DNA of 23,715 bases from JBCCFX01 sp039029515. GTDB lineage: Bacteria > Planctomycetota > Phycisphaerae > Phycisphaerales > SM1A02. A model generated the notes under the pieces. That model had not been told where the DNA came from. It was given only the letters and a program-made list of their open reading frames with translations, and did not search any database. The stretch lies in NCBI GenBank assembly GCA_039029515.1, contig JBCCFX010000037.1, positions 1 to 23,715 on the forward strand, given 5' to 3'. Both the position numbers and the translations under genes were made by a program. This document shows positions 7,441 through 15,331 of the stretch, piece after piece (within the stretch, counting starts at the first letter, position 1; the number at the start of each line of letters is the position of its first letter).

Positions 7441-10400
7441 TCAGATCTGCGGCACCGAGATGCCGCCCAGCGCTGCGCCCTGTTCCTGCAGACCCGCAAG
7501 CGCGACCTCCAACTGCACAAACTGCGCCTCCAGCCGTGCTCGTTCACTCTCGACCCGCTGATCGATCGTGGCGATGCGGTCGCGCGTCAGTTCGATCTGA
7601 CCGAGAATTCGTTCATCAGCGCGTTTGAACGTGCCGGTGATGTTGTCGGTCAGTGATGTCAGGAATTCCTCCCAGATGCGACCGATGCCCGCGGTGGTGG
7701 TTGTCGTCTCATCGCGCGTCACGGTCACGCCCGGCGCGATCGTCTCTTCGGTGCCTGTCTGCTGCTCGAATGCAGTGAACAGGTTCACCACGCCTTCGCG
7801 ATCGTCGGCGAGCGTGGAACGGAACTTGGCTTCGTCGAATTCGAGCCGCGCATTCGCGCCGATTCGAATCCCGATCTGGCTCAGCCGTGTGAACTGGGTG
7901 CCAATGCCTTCCGCGGAACGAAGCAGTGTTTGATACAGCGTGCTTCGCGTGTTGATCAACGTCGGATCGCCCAGCAGCACGCCACGTTCTTCAGTCTCGG
8001 TGTTGAAGAAGTCGTACTGGTTGATGCGTTCGATGGCATCGTTGAAGCCGGCAACGAACGCGTTGACCGATGCGACGACGGAATCCGTATCGCGCGCCAC
8101 ACTGATCGTGACCGCTTCATCGCCCGCCTGCAACAGGTCGATCGTCACGTCCTGGATGACGCCATCAAGTGAGTTCGTATCACTCGATAACAGGAACGCT
8201 TCCTCAGGATTCGATGACCCGAAGAACACTTTGGCGTCGCGACCCTGACTGATCGACGTCAGGCCAAGGTCAACGCCGTCGGTATCAATTACCAGTTCGC
8301 CGTTTGCGCCGCTGATCTCCGACGTGAGGCTGAGTCGGAATGGCGTACCGCCAGACGCGGTGTTGAGCACCGATGCGCTCACCGGCACGCCGGCGGCGTT
8401 GATCTTGCTTACCACTTCATTCAGGCTGTCTGATGTGTCGAGATCGACCACGACTTCGTACGAGCCTTCGATGCTCGCATTGTCGACGGACTCTGACTCG
8501 CCGAGAATTCGAAGATCCGCCGCGACCGAACCCCCGGACGACACAATGCTGATCGGCAGGAACGGTTCGGTGCCGCCCAGCGCCGCATCATCCTGACGAA
8601 TGACGATGCCATCGCCGTTCTCGTTGACTTCAGCGCGCACCGCGAGGCCGCGTGAGTTGATTTCCTGAATCACGTCGTACAACGTTGTCGAGTCGGAATC
8701 GATGTTGACCGTCGATGACTCGCCGAGACCATCGGTAATCGTGAAACTGCCCGTGCCAACGCCGCGGCCGAAGTTCAGGTCGCTGAGTCGGCTGCTCACC
8801 GAAACGTACTGCAACTGCACGTTGGCGCCACGAATCGTGGTGTCAGTTGTTCCTGCGGCGTCTGTCGCCAAGCCAAGGTTCTGCGCCACCGTGCCGGTGA
8901 TGATCAGGTTGCTCGCGGTCGCGCCGGTGTTGTCAACGAGGTTGAGGCCGTTCTGTGTATCGTTCAGGCTCACCGTGACATCGATTGTCGCGTCTGCATT
9001 GATTGCATCCACGATCTCGGACAAGTTCTCGAACGATGAAATGTCAATCGCCGTCGTGTTGCCCGCGCGATCGGTGATGTTCAGCAGATTTGTGCCCACT
9101 GAAGTGCCGACGAGCCGCGGTGCTGCGACCTGGAGCTCGATGCCGAGATCCGTTGCAGTGGTGCTGCCGCCTGCACTGGCGACCTGAAGATCGGATGTCG
9201 AACCGAATGTCGTATCCGACACGACGAAGTTCGAACCTTCGACCGACAGTTCAATCTCGCCGCCGGTTGCGGTGTTGACCGCATCGATCAACTCGCCCAC
9301 GGTCGTCAAGCCGTCGATGTCGACGTCGTACGAGACGCCATTGCGATCGGTGAAGGTGAGATCGGGATTGACATCGCCGGTCGTCGTGATGCCCGCGCCG
9401 CCATTCAGTTCGGTCAGCAATGTGTCGTTGCGAATGCCGTTCGCGCCGTTGCCGCCCTGAATACTCTGACTCAACACAGTGCCGAGGCCCGCGATCAAGC
9501 GCGTACCGGTCACCGTACCGCCGGCAACGCCGGTCGGTGTGGTTTCGAGACCGAGTTGTCGTGCCGCGTATGCATTCTGTGAACCCGCGGTGACGATCGT
9601 GTTGCCGCCGCCCGACGCAGTATCCGTCAGTTCAAGGCGAAGACCATCTGCAGCGATCGCCGCGGTGACCAACACGGGCGTGCCGGCGCCGGCGGCTTGT
9701 TCATTGATACGATCAACGACTTCCTGCAACGAGGATGTCCGTGCTTTGTCGACCAGCGCGGGAATCTTGTCGCCGTTGATTGTGCCCGATGCAGCGAGGA
9801 CGCTGCCAAAGCCTAGATCCGATGCGGTCTCCGTACCGTTCGAGCCAGCACCCTCGACGTCGATGGTGCCATTCGCGCCGGTGTCGACGATGTTGAAGCC
9901 ATCGCCCGTCGCGTTGATCTCGATGGTGATGTCAGAAAAACCGGCATCACTCAAGGCATCGTTGATGCGCGTGCGCAGTTCGCCCACGGTTGTGACCGCG
10001 TTCTCAACGACTTCGTCGTCTTCATCGAGCACATCGCCGAGGTTGATCTCCACATCAGTGCCCGCGACATCGATGATGAAGTCCGGATCGCCGACGGTGA
10101 ACGTCACGCCGGCCCCATTGTTCAGTTCATCGAGATCCGTCGAGTCGGTAATCGGCAAGTCGATTCGGCCAAGGTCGATGTCGACGGAGTTGCCGGCGGA
10201 ATCCGTAATCGTAAAGTCCGGATTGCTGTCGAGAATCAGAACGCCGTTGCCGTCGTTCAGCGATGACAACGATGTGTTCAGCCCGAGCGTGTTGATCGCC
10301 GTGCCGGTGATCGAATCGGCGGCGACGTTCTGTTCTATACCGAGATCCGTCGCGGTCGTCGATGAACCGACATTCTCCACGATCAGATTGCTTGTGGTCG

Positions 10401-11025
10401 AGCCGGTGTTGTCAGTGATGACGAGACCATCGCCGCCTGCGCTCGCGGTGACGTTGATCGTCGTCGCATCGTTGATACGTTCGATGACTTCATCGAGCGT
10501 GACGACGTCGGTCAGATCGATGCTCTCTGAATTTCCGTTGCGATCGGTGATGCTGATCGTGCCGCGCGCGACGCCCGCGCCCGCGTTCAGGTCTTCGAGC
10601 TGACGATCCTTCGACAAGCGCGCCTGGCCGAACTCGAAACCGAGGTTCGACAACCCGAGCGGCGTCGTGTTTGCGTCCGCATAGCCTTGCGACAAACGCT
10701 GGCTGGTCGACACGAGCTGCTTGACCACGAACGTGTACGTGCCCGGCTGCGCCCGATTGCCGGTCGTCGCGAGCACGCGTTCTTCGTTGGAGCTGGTCGC
10801 GAGCGTGGCGTTGAAGACATCGCCTTCTCGCAACGCGACGGCGGCGTTCTGGAGGTTCAGCAGACGCGCGTTCACGTCGAGCATCGCCGTCTGCTGTGCC
10901 TGCAGATTGATGAGGCGTGCTTCGAGCGGAATTTTCGGCTGCGCGCGCAGCAAGAGCAGCTGCTCGATGAGGTTCGCCGTATCAATGCCGCTGATCAGAC
11001 CCACGCCCGTGGTGATCGAACCCAT
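7441..11025 (-). CDS. fliD: flagellar filament cap protein FliD (HAP2), unusually large
   Basis: FliD caps the growing flagellar filament and helps fold incoming flagellin. The N-terminal domain (about 1-115) starts with MGSITTGVGLISGIDTANLI, the FliD signature, followed by a coiled segment. The C-terminal domain (about 930-1185) contains VNAFVAGFNDAIERINQYDF, LLGDPTLINTRSTLY and a terminal coiled coil. Between them, residues about 144-925 hold six to eight diverged copies of a hook-IN-like module, each with L..LN.G.G, ITD..GN...IDL, ..EVI..IN and a closing ATDLGIE-type motif (near 144-230, 253-297, 298-405, 430-492, 537-629, 644-719, 747-840, 850-925). At 1194 residues it is roughly twice the usual length. 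AAGGAG (11035-11040) lies nine bases before the ATG. Confidence 0.95.
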   Translation of the reverse strand: MGSITTGVGLISGIDTANLIEQLLLLRAQPKIPLEARLINLQAQQTAMLDVNARLLNLQNAAVALREGDVFNATLATSSNEERVLATTGNRAQPGTYTFVVKQLVSTSQRLSQGYADANTTPLGLSNLGFEFGQARLSKDRQLEDLNAGAGVARGTISITDRNGNSESIDLTDVVTLDEVIERINDATTINVTASAGGDGLVITDNTGSTTSNLIVENVGSSTTATDLGIEQNVAADSITGTAINTLGLNTSLSSLNDGNGVLILDSNPDFTITDSAGNSVDIDLGRIDLPITDSTDLDELNNGAGVTFTVGDPDFIIDVAGTDVEINLGDVLDEDDEVVENAVTTVGELRTRINDALSDAGFSDITIEINATGDGFNIVDTGANGTIDVEGAGSNGTETASDLGFGSVLAASGTINGDKIPALVDKARTSSLQEVVDRINEQAAGAGTPVLVTAAIAADGLRLELTDTASGGGNTIVTAGSQNAYAARQLGLETTPTGVAGGTVTGTRLIAGLGTVLSQSIQGGNGANGIRNDTLLTELNGGAGITTTGDVNPDLTFTDRNGVSYDVDIDGLTTVGELIDAVNTATGGEIELSVEGSNFVVSDTTFGSTSDLQVASAGGSTTATDLGIELQVAAPRLVGTSVGTNLLNITDRAGNTTAIDISSFENLSEIVDAINADATIDVTVSLNDTQNGLNLVDNTGATASNLIITGTVAQNLGLATDAAGTTDTTIRGANVQLQYVSVSSRLSDLNFGRGVGTGSFTITDGLGESSTVNIDSDSTTLYDVIQEINSRGLAVRAEVNENGDGIVIRQDDAALGGTEPFLPISIVSSGGSVAADLRILGESESVDNASIEGSYEVVVDLDTSDSLNEVVSKINAAGVPVSASVLNTASGGTPFRLSLTSEISGANGELVIDTDGVDLGLTSISQGRDAKVFFGSSNPEEAFLLSSDTNSLDGVIQDVTIDLLQAGDEAVTISVARDTDSVVASVNAFVAGFNDAIERINQYDFFNTETEERGVLLGDPTLINTRSTLYQTLLRSAEGIGTQFTRLSQIGIRIGANARLEFDEAKFRSTLADDREGVVNLFTAFEQQTGTEETIAPGVTVTRDETTTTTAGIGRIWEEFLTSLTDNITGTFKRADERILGQIELTRDRIATIDQRVESERARLEAQFVQLEVALAGLQEQGAALGGISVPQI

Positions 11026-11110
11026 AGCGCTTCACTCCTTGGAAGCCTTCTTGTCTGCAATTGGCGTGCCGCCGGCCCGGAACCGAGTCGCGCGAAACCA
11101 TCCCGTTGGC

Positions 11111-11311
11111 TCAGGCCGCCTGACGAAACGTGCCGACCGTGGTGGTGGCGGAACGCGATGTCCGAGCGATGCGCTGATTCCACGCCATCACGTCGGTCGC
11201 CCACGATGCAAGATGACGATGAAACAGACGCTGAGCGTCCCTGACCGCAATTTCCGCATCGTGTGCGGTCGGAATCGAAGTGTCATGTTGAATCGTGTCG
11301 GCGATACGCAT
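11111..11311 (-). CDS. small conserved-looking protein upstream of fliD, unknown function
   Basis: This is a 66-residue reading frame with an ATG at 11311 and a strong ribosome binding site, GGAGG, seven bases upstream. It ends 85 bp before fliD on the same strand. The sequence (MRIADTIQHDTSIPTAHDAE, then a helical stretch with AQRLFHRHLASWATDVMAWN) shows no signal peptide or membrane helix. Its position suggests a small flagellar or fliD-associated protein such as a chaperone, but it matches no family I recognise, including FlaG and FliT. A longer frame starting at 11428 exists but lacks a better start. Confidence that it is a gene rests mainly on the ribosome binding site and operon position. 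Confidence 0.6.
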   Translation of the reverse strand: MRIADTIQHDTSIPTAHDAEIAVRDAQRLFHRHLASWATDVMAWNQRIARTSRSATTTVGTFRQAA

Positions 11312-11318
11312 CGGTCTG

Positions 11319-11323
11319 CCTCC
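11319..11323 (-). promoter_or_regulatory. Shine-Dalgarno sequence of the small gene before fliD
   Basis: GGAGG on the minus strand, seven bases before the ATG at 11311. This is one of the strongest ribosome binding sites in the window and decides the start. Confidence 0.75.
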
Positions 11324-11335
11324 AGACGGAATCCA

Positions 11336-11353
11336 CGTCGAGAATGCTCGACG
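11336..11353. other. 7-bp hairpin in the leader of the small flagellar gene
   Basis: CGTCGAG (11336-11342) pairs perfectly with CTCGACG (11347-11353) around AATG. It lies about 25 bp upstream of the small gene's start, just before its ribosome binding site in the direction of transcription. Possible leader structure; function unknown. Confidence 0.45.
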
Positions 11354-11421
11354 CTCCATGGAGGTCATCGCCCGATTCACAGGCCGACTTTGGTGCCGAT
11401 AACGATTTTCGATGCTTCTCT

Positions 11422-11438
11422 CGCGCATCTTTTGCGCG
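11422..11438 (-). terminator. weak terminator-like hairpin after the dockerin-tailed gene
   Basis: CGCGCA (11422-11427) pairs with TGCGCG (11433-11438), starting 15 bp past the stop codon of the gene ending at 11453. There is no T tract after the hairpin in that direction, so termination is uncertain. Confidence 0.25.
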
Positions 11439-11452
11439 GTGGCTCGCCTGGC

Positions 11453-13162
11453 TCAGTCACACGGTCCGAAGTTGATGATCGCCTCGATGAGATCATCAAT
11501 ATTGACCTCGTCGTTGCCTTCGACAGGCGCGAGATCCGTCGCACATTGCTCGCAGGGACCAAAGTCATTGATGATGGCCAGCAGATCATCAACATCGACC
11601 GCTCCGTTGCCAACAGCCGGCTCGATGTCGAATCGACACGGCAAGCCGAATGATTCATTCCGGATGACGAACGATGGGATCATCGCTGTCCGCATCTCGA
11701 GCCGGTCAAACATGCGTGCATTCGTCGTGTCGGCGTCATCGATCGGACTGATGCGAATCGCATCGCCGGTGACAAGAGAACCATCGGGCAATTCGATCAT
11801 CAGATCGTTGACGGTATGCAACCCGATGAAGTCGTCGATAGTCGCGAGTCGGTCGACCAAGACCGGCGCGCCACCAACTCCGTTGACGCGAAGCACCTTG
11901 GTTCCGGCCGTCTCAATTGAAGTAACGTCGACGCCGTCCTGTCGGATGGTGTATCGAACGGTGTCGTACGGCGTGTACATGGGACGAACTTCGATGTGAT
12001 CGTCCATGCACCGCAACTGCAAGTTCATACCATCTTCGAATGACTGTTCACACCGGTCGTAGCCGTTGGCTGTGGCAAAGATTGCACCGATCGGTGCGTT
12101 GGTCAGATCAATCGGCTCGAAGTCGACGGTGAATCCGAGATCCCACGGTTCGCCAGGACGCGGATACTGGATGTTCTGCCAGAAGCCATAAAGGAAAACC
12201 CGACGGCTCGGTGTGCATAAGAACTCAATATGCATCGACGCACTGCCGTTGTCTGTAAATCCGGTGACGAGCATGCCATCGTCGCCGACTTCATCAAGAC
12301 ACGCCGAACCAGTTGTGAAGTGATTCAAGTCATACCGCAACAAGCCATCGTAGGCGCCGAATGTGCAGTGCCCGGCGAGCGGGTAAAACAGATTCGTTCT
12401 GAAGAAGTCTGACGCGGATGACCAACTCTGAATTTCGCCGAACGATGCTATGACCGGACTTCCACGACGCATCGTGAATTGAAAGATGAGCGTGTGGACG
12501 TTTGCGCCAAGTGTTCCATCCCACGGCGTAAAGTCGCGCTCGTCCAGATTGTTTCTGACGATGGCCAGATTCGGCCCGCTAAACGTGCCGTCGCACATGT
12601 CATCAAATCCAGAGTCATCATCTCCGAGCGTCGAGTAACTGGGTAAGCGGCCAGGGACATGGTGCGCAACCCCAATCGTCATGAACGAATCGAAGGGCCA
12701 GCGAAACAGATCAGGGTGTTCGTCGACGTCGCCATCTATCAATTGATCGAGGTCGGGTAAGTCAATCGCGCTCAGGGCAAACTCACTCTGGTACAAGCCA
12801 TTGATTCCATAGATGCCCAGACCAAATGGTGTTGAATCAAGATGACCGTACGCGATGTTGCGTGGAATAGAATCGGAGTACCGGGCGTAGTGATACCGAT
12901 ACGTAATCCAATCATCGCCCATGCCACGCACGTGTTGACCGTCAACGTAGCCGCCATTCCAGATCTTGGCCGTCGCTTCCGCAATCGTCTCACCGCCAGC
13001 GGTCATGCGCTGATCGGTAACGCCGTGTGCGTCGACCCACCCACGTGAGAAGTCGACAGTCTCTCGGTGGAGCCAATCTCCCTGATGGTTGTCAGTCGTT
13101 GGAATGCACGACTGTTGTGGCATCATCAATACGACACCGACAACCGCTGATTCAATCAACAT
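11453..13162 (-). CDS. secreted protein with C-terminal dockerin-like repeats
   Basis: This protein has 569 residues. The tail (about 511-569) has two calcium-binding dockerin-like repeats, GNGAVDVDDLLAIINDFGPC and GNDEVNIDDLIEAIINFGPC, a recurring C-terminal arrangement in Phycisphaerae secreted proteins. The body has no domain I recognise. It contains many Trp, Tyr and Asp residues and scattered Cys, which suggests a beta-rich extracellular fold. The N-terminus (MLIESAVVGVVLMM, then PQQSC) is hydrophobic but has an acidic instead of a basic n-region. Cys19 could be a weak lipoprotein site, so export is inferred mainly from the tail. An in-frame stop lies ten codons upstream of the ATG and there is no alternative start between them. 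Base composition is visibly less GC-rich than in its neighbours, which may indicate acquisition or relaxed selection. Confidence 0.75.
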   Translation of the reverse strand: MLIESAVVGVVLMMPQQSCIPTTDNHQGDWLHRETVDFSRGWVDAHGVTDQRMTAGGETIAEATAKIWNGGYVDGQHVRGMGDDWITYRYHYARYSDSIPRNIAYGHLDSTPFGLGIYGINGLYQSEFALSAIDLPDLDQLIDGDVDEHPDLFRWPFDSFMTIGVAHHVPGRLPSYSTLGDDDSGFDDMCDGTFSGPNLAIVRNNLDERDFTPWDGTLGANVHTLIFQFTMRRGSPVIASFGEIQSWSSASDFFRTNLFYPLAGHCTFGAYDGLLRYDLNHFTTGSACLDEVGDDGMLVTGFTDNGSASMHIEFLCTPSRRVFLYGFWQNIQYPRPGEPWDLGFTVDFEPIDLTNAPIGAIFATANGYDRCEQSFEDGMNLQLRCMDDHIEVRPMYTPYDTVRYTIRQDGVDVTSIETAGTKVLRVNGVGGAPVLVDRLATIDDFIGLHTVNDLMIELPDGSLVTGDAIRISPIDDADTTNARMFDRLEMRTAMIPSFVIRNESFGLPCRFDIEPAVGNGAVDVDDLLAIINDFGPCEQCATDLAPVEGNDEVNIDDLIEAIINFGPCD

Positions 13163-13324
13163 GGTGAGAACCCCGTCTGATCCCTCGTTTCAGGTTCATC
13201 CTACTGGTCCACACGTCTCAATCCAGCGCAGAATGTTCCACATCGCGCGTACAACTTGCGATCGGACATGTCCCGCCGATTTGACCGAACCGATTTTCGG
13301 AACCGGCCGTACACTCATACAGCC

Positions 13325-14194
13325 ATGCTTCACTCCATCGCCTGGTTCTGCATCCTGCTCGCCGTCGCACTCGTTGGCACGCTGATCGGCCGGCGTCTCG
13401 CTCTCCGGTCTGAATCCGCGGCGCGATCGCTTGTCGCCCTCGCAACGTTTGGCGTGGCGCTCGCGGCGATTCCGCGCTTCCAGCCGACCGTCCTGCATTC
13501 CGTACTGCCGCTCGACATTACGATCTGGCTCGAAGGCACGCTCGCCGCGTTTCCGTTCATGCTCCTTGTCGGTGCGCTCAGTGCGGCCACATTTGCTGAC
13601 CGTGTGAAGCGCACCGCCCCGCTCATGTTTGTGCTCGGCCTTGTGTACTACTGTTTCGGCGCGCTCTGGATGGTGCTGCCGCCCATTGATCTCGCCGGGA
13701 ACGAAGTCGGGCGCGATGACGCCGGCGTGTTCCTGCAGACACGACCCGACACGTGCGCCGCCGCAAGCTGCGCCACCGCGCTCGGCCTGATGAACATCAC
13801 GACGACCGAGCAGGAAATGATTGAGATCGTGCAGGCGAAGCCGTCGCGCGGATCAACACTTGGCCGCGTTGCACTCGGGCTCAGTGACTTCCTCGCGCCG
13901 CAGTACCGCGTCGAGGTGCGCAATCTCTCGCCGGTCGAAGTCGCACAGCAGGCGCGGCCTGATCGCCCGATTCTCGTCATCGTGAAATCGGGCGTCGGCG
14001 CCGATCACATGATCGCCGTGCTGGGCCACAACCCACTTGGTGTTGTGGTCGCGAATCCGTCGCCGGGCGTGCACGCCGGCGTGTCACCGTTGCCGATCAA
14101 GCTTGCGCTGCGGGCCGGGAATGAGATCTATCAACCGGAAGACTTCGTGCGTCTGGTTCGTCCGGGTGCGATTGTGTTTGAACCAGTCGGCTGA
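13325..14194 (+). CDS. membrane-anchored C39-like cysteine peptidase
   Basis: From the ATG at 13325 this is 289 residues. About four transmembrane helices (near 3-22, 34-50, 65-90, 98-120) precede a C39-type papain-fold domain (about 130-289). The catalytic pattern is visible: Gln138 (oxyanion hole) and Cys144 in FLQTRPDTCAAASC, then His228 in ADHMIAVLGHNPLG. The third catalytic position, usually Asp in a DPxxG motif, is Asn244 in ANPSPG. C39 domains usually sit at the N-terminus of ABC exporters, where they cut leader peptides after double glycine. There is no ATPase here, so the substrate is unknown. The start was set at the first Met of helix 1; an in-frame TTG at 13256 is possible. It converges on purM, leaving six bases between them. 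Confidence 0.8.
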   Translation: MLHSIAWFCILLAVALVGTLIGRRLALRSESAARSLVALATFGVALAAIPRFQPTVLHSVLPLDITIWLEGTLAAFPFMLLVGALSAATFADRVKRTAPLMFVLGLVYYCFGALWMVLPPIDLAGNEVGRDDAGVFLQTRPDTCAAASCATALGLMNITTTEQEMIEIVQAKPSRGSTLGRVALGLSDFLAPQYRVEVRNLSPVEVAQQARPDRPILVIVKSGVGADHMIAVLGHNPLGVVVANPSPGVHAGVSPLPIKLALRAGNEIYQPEDFVRLVRPGAIVFEPVG

Positions 14195-14200
14195 ACGACT

Positions 14201-15283
14201 TCAGACCAACTCGACCACGCCGTTGCCGGGCACAATCTCGCCGATCACATGGACGCGCTCGCCGAACCGCGTCAATCGACGCACAACACCGTTGACGAAC
14301 GTCGGCCGGACGATCAACACGTAACCGATGCCCATGTTGAAGACGCGATCCATCTCATCGGATGCGATGCCGCCGTGCGCCTGCAGGAATCGGAACACCG
14401 CCGGGACATCCCACGTATCTCGCTGAATCCGTGCGTTGACATCGCTCGGGAGTGCGCGGTTGACATTGCCCGGCAAGCCGCCACCGGTAATGTGCGCCAT
14501 CCCCGACACGATGCGTTTCACCTTGTAATGACGCAGCATCTGCACGATCGGTCGCGCGTAGATCCGCGTGGGCGTCAGCAACACCTCACCGAGCGTGCGC
14601 TTCGGATCGAGATCGTCGTACACCGCATGAAGATCAAGACCTGCGGCGGCGACGATATTGCGCACCAGTGTGTAACCGTTGGAATGCACGCCGTCACTTT
14701 CGAGGCCGATGATCACATCGCCTGCTTCCACGCGCATCGGATCAATCGCCTTCGACAACTCGACGACACCGACCGCAAAGCCCGCGAGATCGAAATCACC
14801 TTCCGAGTAGATGTCCGGCATCTCTGCGCATTCGCCACCGATCAATGCGCAGCCTGAAATCTCACAACCCTTCGCGACGCCGGCGACGATGTCTGCGGTG
14901 TCGGCGGGCACTTGCTTGTGCAAGCCGAGGTAGTCGAGGAAGAACAGCGGATCAGCGCCCTGCACGATCAGGTCGTTGACGTTCATCGCGACACAGTCGA
15001 TGCCGATCGTGTCGTACTTCTTCAGATCGCACGCGAGCTTGACCTTGGTGCCGACACCATCGGTGCATGCAACGAGAACAGGATCACGATAGTTGTGCTT
15101 GAAGAGTTGCTCGTTGTAGTCGAGCCGGAACATGCCCGCGAACGCGCCATGCCGACCGATGACCCGAGGTCCGTGCGTGCGTCGCAGCAGCGGGCCGATA
15201 AGATCGACCGCGCGATCGCCGGCTTCGATATCGACGCCGGAGTTGGCATACGTCAGCGATGAGGATCGTTGGGCCATGGACAT
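14201..15283 (-). CDS. purM: phosphoribosylformylglycinamidine cyclo-ligase (AIR synthetase)
   Basis: PurM closes the imidazole ring in step five of de novo purine synthesis, using ATP to convert FGAM to AIR. Its 360 residues compare with about 345 for E. coli. Family motifs are YANSGVDIEAGD near the N-terminus, TDGVGTKVKLA (74-84, the glycine-rich ATP/substrate loop), CVAMNVNDLIVQGADPLFFL (97-116), IGGECAEMPDIY (148-159) and the late HITGGGLPGN motif. The start is the ATG at 15283. A second ATG six bases on gives a protein two residues shorter, and neither has a clear Shine-Dalgarno sequence. It is last in a minus-strand run with queF and the rdgB fusion, 48 bp after rdgB. Confidence 0.97.
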   Translation of the reverse strand: MSMAQRSSSLTYANSGVDIEAGDRAVDLIGPLLRRTHGPRVIGRHGAFAGMFRLDYNEQLFKHNYRDPVLVACTDGVGTKVKLACDLKKYDTIGIDCVAMNVNDLIVQGADPLFFLDYLGLHKQVPADTADIVAGVAKGCEISGCALIGGECAEMPDIYSEGDFDLAGFAVGVVELSKAIDPMRVEAGDVIIGLESDGVHSNGYTLVRNIVAAAGLDLHAVYDDLDPKRTLGEVLLTPTRIYARPIVQMLRHYKVKRIVSGMAHITGGGLPGNVNRALPSDVNARIQRDTWDVPAVFRFLQAHGGIASDEMDRVFNMGIGYVLIVRPTFVNGVVRRLTRFGERVHVIGEIVPGNGVVELV

Positions 15284-15297
15284 AGTGTAGGTCAGCC

Positions 15298-15324
15298 CGG
15301 TCCGGCCTCCAGCCCATCGGACCG
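15298..15324 (-). promoter_or_regulatory. hairpin in the rdgB-purM spacer
   Basis: CGGTCCG (15298-15304) pairs perfectly with CGGACCG (15318-15324) across 13 bases. An overlapping smaller hairpin pairs ACCGT (15321-15325) with ACGGT (15328-15332). Both follow the rdgB stop and precede purM, so they could modulate read-through, but neither has a T tract. Confidence 0.35.
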
Positions 15325-15331
15325 TGAACGG

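Noticed and set aside
9479..10603. 374-codon plus-strand frame opposite fliD
   Set aside because: Low-complexity Ser/Pro/Val composition produced by the repetitive fliD modules on the other strand.
11390..11410. Flagellar sigma-28 promoter, suggested by GCCGATAA near 11395-11402
   Set aside because: It is on the plus strand, opposite to the flagellar genes, and has no TAAA box at the right distance.
11453..11620. Cellulosome component, because of the dockerin-like tail
   Set aside because: No cohesin or scaffoldin is visible, and such tails are widespread on unrelated secreted proteins in Phycisphaerae.
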